From Bacteroidales bacterium (GTDB taxonomy: Bacteria; Bacteroidota; Bacteroidia; Bacteroidales; UBA7960): 17,791 nt of DNA. This document shows, in pieces, positions 1 through 6,347 of this stretch. The stretch is taken from positions 1-17,791 of the forward strand of contig PWNY01000406.1 in assembly GCA_003557805.1 (NCBI GenBank). The letters run 5' to 3'. Made by a program: the position numbers and the translations under genes. Numbering within the stretch: the first letter of the stretch is position 1; each line of letters begins with the position of its first letter. The notes under the pieces were generated by a model that did not search any database, was not told where the DNA came from, and was given only the letters and a program-made list of their open reading frames with translations.

Positions 1-335
1 AATGCATTTGGTGCAGGATCGTTGATAACATAAACCTGCGGACGTGCTTTCAGTCCGGCTGCAATGCTCATTTCTTCAACAATGTTATACAGCTGGGGGT
101 ACTGTTCCGGGCTTGCTTTATGCGCATTTCCCATCCTCAGCATTATTGAACTGCCCGATGAAAAGCTCACAATTACCAATACAAAGTAAATTACAAGTGC
201 AATGATTATGCCTGATACACCTGCCTGCGGATCGATAACAATACCGATGGCATATCCCAGCATTACCAGGACAACCCCCATCAGTGTCAGCAGCACAAGT
301 GATTTACGCTGATTCTTACGAATTACTTCCCACAT
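1..335 (-). CDS. M48 family (HtpX-like) membrane metallopeptidase, N-terminal part
   Basis: The reading frame starts at an ATG read from 335 downward and runs off the left edge after 111 visible codons. The peptide begins MWEVIRKNQRKSLVLL, followed by two hydrophobic stretches (about residues 14-34 and 42-60). It continues with SIMLRMGNAHKASPEQYPQL and then the conserved block EMSIAAGLKARPQVYVI and NDPAPNA. That block is typical of HtpX-like M48 zinc proteases, which degrade misfolded membrane proteins with an active site facing the cytoplasm. The catalytic HEXXH lies beyond the window and cannot be checked. The gene starts 28 nt after the lemA stop on the same strand; lemA followed by an M48 protease is a common pairing and supports the call. 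The two are probably cotranscribed. Confidence 0.88.
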   Translation of the reverse strand, partial: MWEVIRKNQRKSLVLLTLMGVVLVMLGYAIGIVIDPQAGVSGIIIALVIYFVLVIVSFSSGSSIMLRMGNAHKASPEQYPQLYNIVEEMSIAAGLKARPQVYVINDPAPNA

Positions 336-363
336 ACCTGAATGGTATTAAAAAAAGAAATGT

Positions 364-921
364 TCAAAAAGAAACCTTTGGGGCCTTCCTCTCAGAGCTG
401 TCCTCTATCTCAAAGAAATCCTGCTTTTTAAAACCGAACATCCCTGCAATTATATTGGTAGGGAACATCTCTGTCTTGTTGTTAAAGAACAGTACCTGGT
501 CGTTGTAGTTCTGCCTGGCAAAAGATATCTTGTTCTCGGTAGAGGTTAGCTCTTCCTGAAGTGCAAGGAAGTTCTGGTTAGCCTTAAGATCAGGATAGTT
601 CTCAACAGTTACCCTGAATTGGCCCAATGCCGATGAAAGCCGGCTTTCTGCCCTTGCCTTATCAGCAACCCCCGAAGCCTCCATTGCCTGTGAACGCATT
701 CTTGTTACATTCTCGAGGGTTTCTTTTTCATGTTTCATATATCCCTTTACCGTTTCAATAAGGTTGGGAATGAGATCGTACCGCCTTTTGAGCTGGACAT
801 CAATTTGTGACCAGGCGTTCTTTACCTGGTTCCTGAGCCTGACAAGACTGTTGTACATGCTTATCAGTGTAATTACGACAATAGCCGCAATTACAATAAT
901 CACAATGGTTGTAATGTTCAT
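364..921 (-). CDS. lemA: LemA family membrane protein
   Basis: This 185-residue protein has one N-terminal transmembrane segment (MNITTIVIIVIAAIVVITLI) followed by a long helical domain. The LemA signature is clear: YNSLVRLRNQVKNAWSQIDV near residues 23-42 and RRYDLIPNLIETVKGYMKHE near residues 46-65. LemA proteins are membrane-anchored helical proteins with the bulk of the chain probably outside the cytoplasm. Their biochemical role is not well defined. I chose the ATG at 921 because it puts the membrane helix at the N-terminus. A TTG at 945 would add eight residues without homology, and a -7-like element at 943-950 would overlap it. The gene is followed by an M48 protease, the usual partner. 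Confidence 0.93.
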   Translation of the reverse strand: MNITTIVIIVIAAIVVITLISMYNSLVRLRNQVKNAWSQIDVQLKRRYDLIPNLIETVKGYMKHEKETLENVTRMRSQAMEASGVADKARAESRLSSALGQFRVTVENYPDLKANQNFLALQEELTSTENKISFARQNYNDQVLFFNNKTEMFPTNIIAGMFGFKKQDFFEIEDSSERKAPKVSF

Positions 922-942
922 GGTATAATTTTTTATTCCTGG

Positions 943-950
943 CAAAGATA
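943..950 (-). promoter_or_regulatory. putative lemA promoter -7 box
   Basis: Read on the minus strand, this is TATCTTTG, an exact match to the Bacteroidota -7 consensus TAnnTTTG, about 22 nt upstream of the lemA ATG. No convincing -33 element lies at the usual 19-21 nt spacing, so the call rests on the -7 box and its position alone. Confidence 0.45.
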
Positions 951-972
951 GTTATGATTTGAGTCCGATCTA

Positions 973-1002
973 TTGCCAATTAAAAAAACTGGCATATATT
1001 TG
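973..1002 (+). promoter_or_regulatory. promoter of the cys leader / cysE-cysK operon
   Basis: A TTG at 973-975 is followed after 19 nt by TATATTTG at 995-1002. Both elements and the spacing fit the Bacteroidota sigma-ABfr promoter pattern (TTG/TTTG about 19-21 nt before TAnnTTTG). Transcription should start near 1008-1010, about 10 nt before the leader ORF ATG at 1020. The leader peptide would therefore be translated from a nearly leaderless 5' end, and the mRNA would carry about 165 nt before cysE. Confidence 0.7.
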
Positions 1003-1019
1003 CAGTAAATACTAGCAAA

Positions 1020-1097
1020 ATGAGCATCAGCTATCGCTTTTCCCACCCTATATGTTGTTGCTGTAAATACAGCACAGGGGAGGATTATATGCGTTAA
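1020..1097 (+). CDS. polycysteine leader peptide of the cysE-cysK operon (25 aa)
   Basis: A short ORF starts with ATG at 1020 and ends with TAA at 1095-1097, giving 25 codons that begin MSISYRFSHP. Codons 12-15 are TGT TGT TGC TGT, so the peptide contains ICCCCK: four consecutive cysteines at 1053-1064. Four Cys codons in a row in a 25-residue peptide are very unlikely by chance. The ORF lies about 10 nt downstream of the predicted transcription start and directly ahead of an intrinsic terminator and the two genes for cysteine synthesis. By analogy with amino-acid biosynthesis leader peptides and with the polycysteine leaders known in mycobacteria, its translation is inferred to sense charged Cys-tRNA. 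The peptide itself probably has no other job. It is too short for ordinary gene finders. Confidence 0.82.
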   Translation: MSISYRFSHPICCCCKYSTGEDYMR

Positions 1098-1139
1098 ACC
1101 AGGATTAAGTTATATTATTTAACATACAGGCCCTTCCCC
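1043..1139 (+). promoter_or_regulatory. mutually exclusive 1:2 and 2:3 (antiterminator) RNA hairpins of the cys attenuator
   Basis: Segment 1 (CCACCCU, 1043-1049) can pair with segment 2 (AGGGGAGG, 1076-1083), with a small internal loop at A1045/G1080-A1081. This encloses a perfect inner hairpin, UGCUGU 1059-1064 with ACAGCA 1069-1074, formed by the Cys codons themselves. Segment 2 (GGGGAGG, 1077-1083) can instead pair with segment 3 (CUUCCCC, 1133-1139): seven pairs with one G-U. A nested perfect stem lies inside (GUUAAA 1093-1098 with UUUAAC 1117-1122). The 2:3 pairing consumes most of the terminator's 5' arm, so 2:3 and the terminator cannot coexist. A ribosome held at 1053-1064 would break 1:2 and free segment 2. 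A ribosome at the stop codon 1095 would reach back over segment 2. The pairings are read from sequence; the mechanism is inferred. Confidence 0.72.
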
Positions 1140-1162
1140 GTTTATTCAGGGAAGGGTTTTTT
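1131..1162 (+). terminator. intrinsic terminator in the cysE leader (attenuator)
   Basis: CCCTTCCC (1131-1138) and GGGAAGGG (1149-1156) form a perfect 8-bp GC-rich stem around a 10-nt loop, followed at once by TTTTTT (1157-1162). This is a textbook intrinsic terminator, 12 nt before the cysE ATG and on the same strand. No gene upstream needs it, because lemA points the other way. Its only target is the cys leader transcript, so it must be conditional for cysE and cysK to be expressed. Confidence 0.88.
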
Positions 1163-1174
1163 ATTTTCACAATT

Positions 1175-1939
1175 ATGAAAACAAAAACATGTTTGCCTGC
1201 CAAGTCCGGGGTAATTGATTTTACCAGGGAAGCCTGCATTTATCTTTTCCCTGCAGTTGAAGGGAAAAAGAGCAGCCCGGGATTGCCAGGAAGTTTATGC
1301 CGCCGGCTTGACAGTCTAATCAAACCGCTTGGCCGCTATAACAAGAAGGAGAGAAAGGAGCTGGTAAAGTCTTTCTGTCTGGCCCTGCCTGTGACAAAAG
1401 ATTGCCTTGAAGCAGATGCTGACTTTATTACCAGGAACGATCCTGCAGCAAGCTGCGTTGATGAGGTTATAATGACCTATCCCGGCTTTATGGCCATTAT
1501 GGTATACAGGCTGGCCAATGTACTTCATTGCCTTAAACTCCCACTGGTACCAAGGATAATGACAGAATACGCCCACTCTGTAACAGGTATTGATATTCAT
1601 CCAGGAGCAACAATAGGCAATGAGTTCTGTATTGATCACGGTACCGGCATTGTTATCGGTGAATCAACCATAATCGGTAAAAGGGTAAAGATCTACCAGG
1701 GCGTAACCCTTGGCGCTCTTAGTGTAAAAAAAGAGCAGGCTTCAACAAAAAGGCATCCTACCATTGAAGATGATGTTATTATATATTCCGGCAGCACGAT
1801 TCTTGGTGGCCAGACTGTTGTCGGCCATAAAAGCATAGTGGGAGGAAACGTCTGGCTGACGGAGAGCCTGCCACCTAAAAGCATTGTTTATCAGCAACCA
1901 AACAATATTGTAAAAAAACGTAACGGACAAAACATTTAA
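1175..1939 (+). CDS. cysE: serine O-acetyltransferase
   Basis: CysE transfers acetyl from acetyl-CoA to L-serine, giving O-acetylserine, the first committed step of cysteine synthesis. The 254-residue protein has a helical N-terminal half (to about residue 130), then a left-handed beta-helix of hexapeptide repeats. The diagnostic stretch is DIHPGATIG (140-148), IDHGTGIVIGES (153-164) and YQGVTLGA (174-181). Asp140 and His155 match the catalytic pair of E. coli CysE (Asp143/His158, same spacing). The last residue is isoleucine; a C-terminal Ile is what inserts into the CysK active site in the cysteine synthase complex, and cysK follows after only 3 nt. The ATG at 1175 lies 12 nt after the leader terminator U-tract, so expression appears to depend on antitermination. 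No Shine-Dalgarno sequence is visible, as usual in this phylum. Confidence 0.95.
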   Translation: MKTKTCLPAKSGVIDFTREACIYLFPAVEGKKSSPGLPGSLCRRLDSLIKPLGRYNKKERKELVKSFCLALPVTKDCLEADADFITRNDPAASCVDEVIMTYPGFMAIMVYRLANVLHCLKLPLVPRIMTEYAHSVTGIDIHPGATIGNEFCIDHGTGIVIGESTIIGKRVKIYQGVTLGALSVKKEQASTKRHPTIEDDVIIYSGSTILGGQTVVGHKSIVGGNVWLTESLPPKSIVYQQPNNIVKKRNGQNI

Positions 1940-1942
1940 AAG

Positions 1943-2851
1943 ATGAAAGCAAATACAGTACTTGACCTGATAGGAAACACACCACATTTGCGTCTTGGGA
2001 AACTCTTTCCGGAACACCAGGTGTGGATTAAACTGGAAAACACAAACCCGGGAGGGAGCATAAAGGACAGGATAGCTCTTGCAATGATAGAAGATGCAGA
2101 GGACCGAGGCTGGTTAAGGCCCGGGGGCACGATTATCGAACCTACTTCAGGCAACACCGGTATCGGACTGGCTCTTGCCGGTGCGGTAAGATCCTACCGG
2201 GTAATTTTGGTTATGCCCGAGTCCATGTCGGTTGAAAGGAGAAGGATACTCGCTTCTTACGGTGCTGAACTTGTACTTACCCCAAAAGACAAGGGTATGA
2301 AAGGTGCAATCGAGCGGGCCGAAAATATCGCATCAGGAATAAAGGGCTCATTTATGCCGATGCAGTTTAAAAATATGGCCAATCCCGACATCCATGCACG
2401 TGTCACTGCCAGTGAAGTATTAAGGGACTTCCCCGGTGGTTTTGATTATCTGATAAGCGGAATAGGCACCGGCGGCCATATAAGCGGTGTCGGGAAAAAA
2501 ATGAAGGAAAGCATCAGTGAAATAAAGGTTATCGGAGTTGAGCCGGCACTTTCTCCCGTGCTCAGCGGCGGTGAACCCTCTCCGCACCCCTTGCAGGGAA
2601 TAGGGGCGGGTTTTGTGCCTGATACACTGGATACCGTAGTACTTGATGAGATAATTACCATTGAGAAGGAAGAGGCTTTTTCCATGGTAAGGAAAGCAGC
2701 AAAAACAGAAGGCCTGTTTACAGGTATATCAACTGGTGCATCCCTTGCTGCTGTTGATAAAAAGCTCAGGGGTATGGAGCAGGGCAGGCGTGTGCTTACC
2801 TTTGCCTATGATACGGGTGAAAGATACCTTAGTGTGGATGGGCTTTGGTAA
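1943..2851 (+). CDS. cysK: cysteine synthase A (O-acetylserine sulfhydrylase)
   Basis: This PLP enzyme makes L-cysteine from O-acetylserine and sulfide. The 302-residue protein shows the full signature: LIGNTP at 9-14, the PLP lysine Lys41 in NPGGSIKDR, the TSGNTG loop at 68-73, MPESMSVERR (91-100) and the GTGG phosphate-binding loop at 175-178. IGAGFVP lies at 220-226, and Ser263 in GISTGAS is the residue expected to contact the pyridine nitrogen. Length is normal for CysK and there is no extra regulatory domain as in CBS. It starts 3 nt after the cysE stop, so the two are surely cotranscribed and share the upstream attenuator. Its 3' end overlaps the convergent mtaD gene by 23 bp. Confidence 0.96.
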   Translation: MKANTVLDLIGNTPHLRLGKLFPEHQVWIKLENTNPGGSIKDRIALAMIEDAEDRGWLRPGGTIIEPTSGNTGIGLALAGAVRSYRVILVMPESMSVERRRILASYGAELVLTPKDKGMKGAIERAENIASGIKGSFMPMQFKNMANPDIHARVTASEVLRDFPGGFDYLISGIGTGGHISGVGKKMKESISEIKVIGVEPALSPVLSGGEPSPHPLQGIGAGFVPDTLDTVVLDEIITIEKEEAFSMVRKAAKTEGLFTGISTGASLAAVDKKLRGMEQGRRVLTFAYDTGERYLSVDGLW

Positions 2852-4160
2852 TCCTTGTGCTGAGCTCCTTTACTTCACGGTATAGGCTTTTTTCGTCGAT
2901 TGTCAGCAGGCGTTGGTTCTCCATAAGCAACCTGCCGTCCACGATCACACTCTCAACATCGCTTGCCTTAAGGCTGTAAACTATAAGGGAGTAGAGATTG
3001 TATAATGGCCATGCATGTGGTTTGCCAAGGTCTACTATAATTATATCAGCCTGCTTGCCGGCTTCCAGTGATCCGGTTTTGTCATCTATCCCGAGTAGAC
3101 GCGCACCGCCGCTTGTTGCACATTCAAGAACGCTGCGGGCATCCATTACTGCGGGGTTACCTGTTGCCAGCTTGTGTGCCAGTGCCGCAGAACGCATTTC
3201 ATCGAAAAGGTCCAGGTCGTTGTTGCTGGCGGCTCCATCAGTGCCCAGTCCGACCCTGATACCTTTATTCAGCAGTTCAGTAACAGGGGCGGTGCCATTT
3301 GCAAGTTTCATATTGCATTGCGGGTTGTGGGCTATGCCAACATCGTTCTTTGCAAGCAGGCGTATCTCATTCTCATTAAGGTGTATCCCGTGGGCTGCAA
3401 CCATGTTTTTACCAAGTACCCCTGTTTTCTCAAGGTGTTCCACAGGCCTCAGGCCATACTTGTTATAAATTATATCCACCTCCCAGGAGGTCTCTGAAAG
3501 GTGGGTGTGAAGCTGAACTCCATACTTGTCGGCAAGATCCTTGCCGGCACGGTATAACCATGGACTTGCTGAATAAGGTGCGTGTACGGCGACACCTATA
3601 TTAACCCTGGGATGTTCTTTCCATTTTACGATCAGCTTTTCTGTGTATTCCAGTACCTCTTCGGCTGTATTCCCGTTGTGCTGTGGATTATCCAGAAGCG
3701 CTCCTGAAAGAAATGCCCTTATACCTGTTTTATCAACGATTTCCGCCATTTTGCAGGAGTAGTAATACATATCATTGAAGGTTGTCGTCCCGCTGCGGAT
3801 CATTTCAGCAATAGCAAGCCTTGTACCCGTGGCTACCGTTTCACTGTTGATAAATTCAGCTTCCAGAGGAAATATATGGTCATAAAGCCATCTGTCCAGT
3901 GGAAGGTCATCTGCAAAACCCCTGAAGATGCTCATAGGTGCATGCGTGTGTGCATTGATCAGCCCCGGCATTACAAGTTTGCCTTCAGCATCAATTACAA
4001 TTTCAGATGAGTATTTTTCCTTTATCGCACCAACCTCTCCAAGTTCAGCAATTTTGCTGTTTATAATGGCAATCCCGCCACTCTCTATGACTCTGTGGCG
4101 TTTGTCCATTGTCAGTACGATCCCGTTTAAAATCAGAAGATCTGCATGCTGTTTTTTCAT
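2829..4160 (-). CDS. mtaD: 5-methylthioadenosine/S-adenosylhomocysteine deaminase (amidohydrolase)
   Basis: A 443-residue amidohydrolase of the MtaD/SsnA group. These enzymes deaminate methylthioadenosine or S-adenosylhomocysteine, by-products of SAM use, to the inosine forms. The metal site is intact: His71 and His73 in NAHTHAPMS, His220 and Glu223 in HTHLSET, His257 in AAHGIHLNE and Asp308 in GTDGAASNN. The N-terminal (about 1-65) and C-terminal (about 365-430) strands form the composite beta-sandwich of the superfamily; the TIM barrel lies between. HxH plus GTDGAxSNN separates MtaD from guanine deaminases and dihydroorotases, though the exact substrate cannot be fixed from sequence. The gene stands alone with its own promoter-like box at 4208-4215 and overlaps the cysK 3' end. 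The sulfur link to cysEK is suggestive but the genes are not co-oriented. Confidence 0.88.
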   Translation of the reverse strand: MKKQHADLLILNGIVLTMDKRHRVIESGGIAIINSKIAELGEVGAIKEKYSSEIVIDAEGKLVMPGLINAHTHAPMSIFRGFADDLPLDRWLYDHIFPLEAEFINSETVATGTRLAIAEMIRSGTTTFNDMYYYSCKMAEIVDKTGIRAFLSGALLDNPQHNGNTAEEVLEYTEKLIVKWKEHPRVNIGVAVHAPYSASPWLYRAGKDLADKYGVQLHTHLSETSWEVDIIYNKYGLRPVEHLEKTGVLGKNMVAAHGIHLNENEIRLLAKNDVGIAHNPQCNMKLANGTAPVTELLNKGIRVGLGTDGAASNNDLDLFDEMRSAALAHKLATGNPAVMDARSVLECATSGGARLLGIDDKTGSLEAGKQADIIIVDLGKPHAWPLYNLYSLIVYSLKASDVESVIVDGRLLMENQRLLTIDEKSLYREVKELSTRITKAHPH

Positions 4161-4207
4161 ATCGCCTGGGATTATCTCCGGAAGTTGTTTATGCTGCTAA
4201 ATATGTA

Positions 4208-4215
4208 CAAAGGTA
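4208..4215 (-). promoter_or_regulatory. putative mtaD promoter -7 box
   Basis: The minus strand reads TACCTTTG, an exact TAnnTTTG match, about 48 nt upstream of the mtaD ATG. The -33 region is weak. Confidence 0.45.
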
Positions 4216-4267
4216 AAACTACAAATAAAAGTAAGTTGGTTAATAATGCATGTGGGATGAAAAATAG

Positions 4268-4275
4268 TATTTTTG
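4268..4275 (+). promoter_or_regulatory. putative promoter -7 box of the hypothetical gene at 4303
   Basis: TATTTTTG matches TAnnTTTG and lies 27 nt upstream of the ATG at 4303. Together with the box at 4208-4215 it makes the 4161-4302 gap a divergent promoter region. No good -33 element is seen. Confidence 0.42.
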
Positions 4276-4302
4276 CAGCAGGCGTTTAACAACGATCATA
4301 TT

Positions 4303-4860
4303 ATGGAAACAACAGATTTTCCCGTGGGAGCAAAGGTTGAGCACCCGCAGTTTGGTGTGGGCATTATAACCAAAAAATCGGTTACAACGACCAGGATATT
4401 TTTCCTGCACAAGGGCGATAAGGAGATTGCCAACAGCTTTTCCGGGCTTAAGCTAATTGAGGACTCCCATATTCCTGCAGAGGGGAAAGCAGATGAGGGG
4501 CAAATCAGCCTTTCTGATCTTGAAAAGGTTTTCTCCGGGGTTTTAAGGCGATATGTGGATTTTCCTGAAACTGTAGAGATAGGTGAGCGCTGGAAGAAAG
4601 GCGTGCTGATACTAAAACCCGGAACAGACCAGCTAAAACCCAAGGAGATCCCGATTGACAGTTTCTTCAACAAGATTATCCTTATTAGAGACCGTTTGAG
4701 GGTACTTGAACAAAGGATAAACAGTAACGAGAAACTCAGCGAGGAGGAGAAAATAAACCTTCAGCAATATATTACCCGTATCTACGGCTCCCTTACCACA
4801 TTCAATGTGCTTTTCAGGCACAAGGAGCAGTATTTTGTGGGTGAGAAGGGAACACAGTGA
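4303..4860 (+). CDS. hypothetical protein with Tudor/SH3-like N-terminus
   Basis: I do not recognise this 185-residue protein as a named family. The N-terminus (DFPVGAKVEHPQFGVGIITK, residues 5-24) resembles the small Tudor-like beta-barrel found at the C-terminus of UvrD/PcrA helicases and in DUF3553-type proteins (GdrVrHpkFGeGtV pattern). These often contact protein or nucleic acid. After an acidic linker comes a charged, probably helical C-terminal half (about 65-180) rich in Glu, Lys and Leu. There is no signal peptide or membrane helix, so it should be cytoplasmic. I chose ATG 4303 over an upstream TTG at 4273, because that TTG overlaps the -7 box. It stands alone between divergent mtaD and a convergent MATE gene. 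It is probably a lineage-conserved protein of unknown function. Confidence 0.75.
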   Translation: METTDFPVGAKVEHPQFGVGIITKKSVTTTRIFFLHKGDKEIANSFSGLKLIEDSHIPAEGKADEGQISLSDLEKVFSGVLRRYVDFPETVEIGERWKKGVLILKPGTDQLKPKEIPIDSFFNKIILIRDRLRVLEQRINSNEKLSEEEKINLQQYITRIYGSLTTFNVLFRHKEQYFVGEKGTQ

Positions 4861-4863
4861 AAC

Positions 4864-4895
4864 TCAGTGGTCATTTATAATATTTTGGTCACTGA
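4864..4895. terminator. weak inverted repeat between convergent genes
   Basis: TCAGTG (4864-4869) and CACTGA (4890-4895) form a 6-bp dyad around a 20-nt AT-rich loop in the 28-nt gap between the convergent ends of the 4303 gene and the MATE gene, overlapping the MATE stop codon. It could act as a weak bidirectional terminator. It lacks a GC-rich stem and a clean U-tract, so the call is tentative. Confidence 0.25.
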
Positions 4896-6229
4896 TCATA
4901 TTTTACAACCACTTTTTTCTTCCACCTGCCGGTCAGGTAGTATATGTAAGCTGCCAGCCAGCCGAAAAGCCATGCTATGGGGATTCCCCACCATATACCC
5001 GTTTCCCCGTACTCGAGCGACAAAAAGTGGGAGAAGGGTATACGCAACAGCCAGAGTGCTACAAGTGTAATGAACATGGGTATCAGGGTATCACCTGCAC
5101 CTCTCATAACGGCCTGTGTTACGAACATTGATGAGAAAACAATGTAAAAGGAGCTTACAATGGTAAGGTAACTGTATCCTATCTCAATAACTTCAGGATC
5201 AGTAGTGAATATCCCCATGAGCTGACGGCCGAACAGCCATGCCACTGCTGTTGCGGTAACAGATACAGCTGCAGTCATTCTCAGTGTGGCAAAAAGACCC
5301 TGGCGAACACGTTCAGGCCTGTTGGCACCAAGGTTCTGCCCTACAAAGGTAGTAAGCGCAAGGCCGAAGTTCATAGCCGGCATTGCTGCGAAGGAATCTA
5401 TCCTCCAGGCTATCGTATAAGCAGCTATTGTGTTTGTACCAAAGCGGTTTACAATGCTTATCAGTCCAAGCATCCCGAGGGATACAAAAGTGTGCTGCAT
5501 TCCAGTGGGGATCCCTATCCTCAGGCTCTTTATGAATATATCCCTGTCAAACACAAGACCCCTGAAACTGAAACGGATAATCTTATGGGTCCTGTTAAGA
5601 TATATTACCGAAAGGGCAAATGCTATTCCCTGTGCCAGTACCGTTGCAAAAGCAACCCCTCCAATTCCCCAGCCAAATACCAGTACGAAAACAAGGTCAA
5701 AGCCAATATTGAGGATTGTAGAAATAATCAAAAAGTACAGGGGTGTTCGTGAGTCCCCAAGGCCTCTCAGTATTGCGCTTGTGGCATTGTACCCGAACAT
5801 CATTATCAGGCCAGCTGCAAAAATGCTGAAATAAGTGGTCGCATCTCCCGTAAGATGCTCTGGAAGGCCTATAATCGTCCAGATATGCTCTATTACAAGC
5901 AAACCGAGCACTGTTAGCCCCAGGGATGCAAAAAAGAGGAACACGAAGGCAGTATCTATGGCTCTTTTTACCGAATCGAAATCCTTTGCCCCGTAATACT
6001 GCGATATTATTATGGTCGTACCTGTAGTAATACCTATTACAAGGCTTATAAGCACAAATATCACAGGGAAAGAGGCACCGGCTGCGGCAACTGCTTCCGT
6101 ACCAATGTAACGGCCTATTATTATCGTATCAACCACGTTGTAAAGCTGCTGGAAGACATTACCCAGAAGCATGGGCAGGGCGAACACGAATATTTGGCGG
6201 CCAACGGGCCCCTTGCTCAGATCACGCAT
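4889..6229 (-). CDS. MATE family multidrug/metabolite exporter
   Basis: A 446-residue inner-membrane protein with about twelve hydrophobic helices arranged as two related halves, as in MATE transporters (MatE domain twice). The N-terminal signature PMLLGNVFQQLYNVVDTIII with GRYIGTEAVAAAG (residues 19-51) is characteristic. The second-half counterpart is IAAYTIAWRIDSFAAMPAMN followed by FGLALTTFVGQNLGA. MATE proteins export cationic drugs or metabolites in exchange for Na+ or H+. The substrate cannot be told from sequence. The C-terminus ends in a lysine-rich tail (GRWKKKVVVKYDQ), expected on the cytoplasmic side. It is a single-gene unit with its own -7 box at 6243-6250, divergent from the GT2 gene. 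Confidence 0.93.
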   Translation of the reverse strand: MRDLSKGPVGRQIFVFALPMLLGNVFQQLYNVVDTIIIGRYIGTEAVAAAGASFPVIFVLISLVIGITTGTTIIISQYYGAKDFDSVKRAIDTAFVFLFFASLGLTVLGLLVIEHIWTIIGLPEHLTGDATTYFSIFAAGLIMMFGYNATSAILRGLGDSRTPLYFLIISTILNIGFDLVFVLVFGWGIGGVAFATVLAQGIAFALSVIYLNRTHKIIRFSFRGLVFDRDIFIKSLRIGIPTGMQHTFVSLGMLGLISIVNRFGTNTIAAYTIAWRIDSFAAMPAMNFGLALTTFVGQNLGANRPERVRQGLFATLRMTAAVSVTATAVAWLFGRQLMGIFTTDPEVIEIGYSYLTIVSSFYIVFSSMFVTQAVMRGAGDTLIPMFITLVALWLLRIPFSHFLSLEYGETGIWWGIPIAWLFGWLAAYIYYLTGRWKKKVVVKYDQ

Positions 6230-6242
6230 TTAGGGTTTTTTG

Positions 6243-6250
6243 CAAATTTA
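6243..6250 (-). promoter_or_regulatory. putative MATE gene promoter -7 box
   Basis: The minus strand reads TAAATTTG, matching TAnnTTTG, only 14 nt upstream of the MATE ATG, implying a very short 5' UTR. The -33 region is not convincing. Confidence 0.42.
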
Positions 6251-6309
6251 GGTTTATTTTACCGACCGGCCTATAATAGTATTTACAGAGTCCTGCAGGT
6301 TAAAAATTG

Positions 6310-6317
6310 TATATTTG
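6310..6317 (+). promoter_or_regulatory. putative GT2 gene promoter -7 box
   Basis: TATATTTG matches TAnnTTTG exactly, 30 nt upstream of the ATG at 6348. A possible but weak -33 element (TTTAC) lies at 6282-6286. Confidence 0.5.
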
Positions 6318-6347
6318 TAACAAAGCATACCTGTAAAATCTTGTAAA

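Noticed and set aside
364..508. Plus-strand ORF 284-508 and other antisense ORFs (for example 1316-1639, 2998-3468, 10201-10650, 11985-12407)
   Set aside because: They lie opposite genes with clear family motifs and have no homologous features of their own; they are shadows of the coding strand.
1009..1170. SAM or other metabolite riboswitch in the cysE leader
   Set aside because: I see no match to known SAM aptamer cores. A translated ORF with four Cys codons plus a competing terminator/antiterminator pair explains the leader better.
2829..4160. Operon of mtaD with cysE-cysK as one sulfur cluster
   Set aside because: mtaD is on the opposite strand with its own promoter-like box; only neighbourhood, not cotranscription, is supported.
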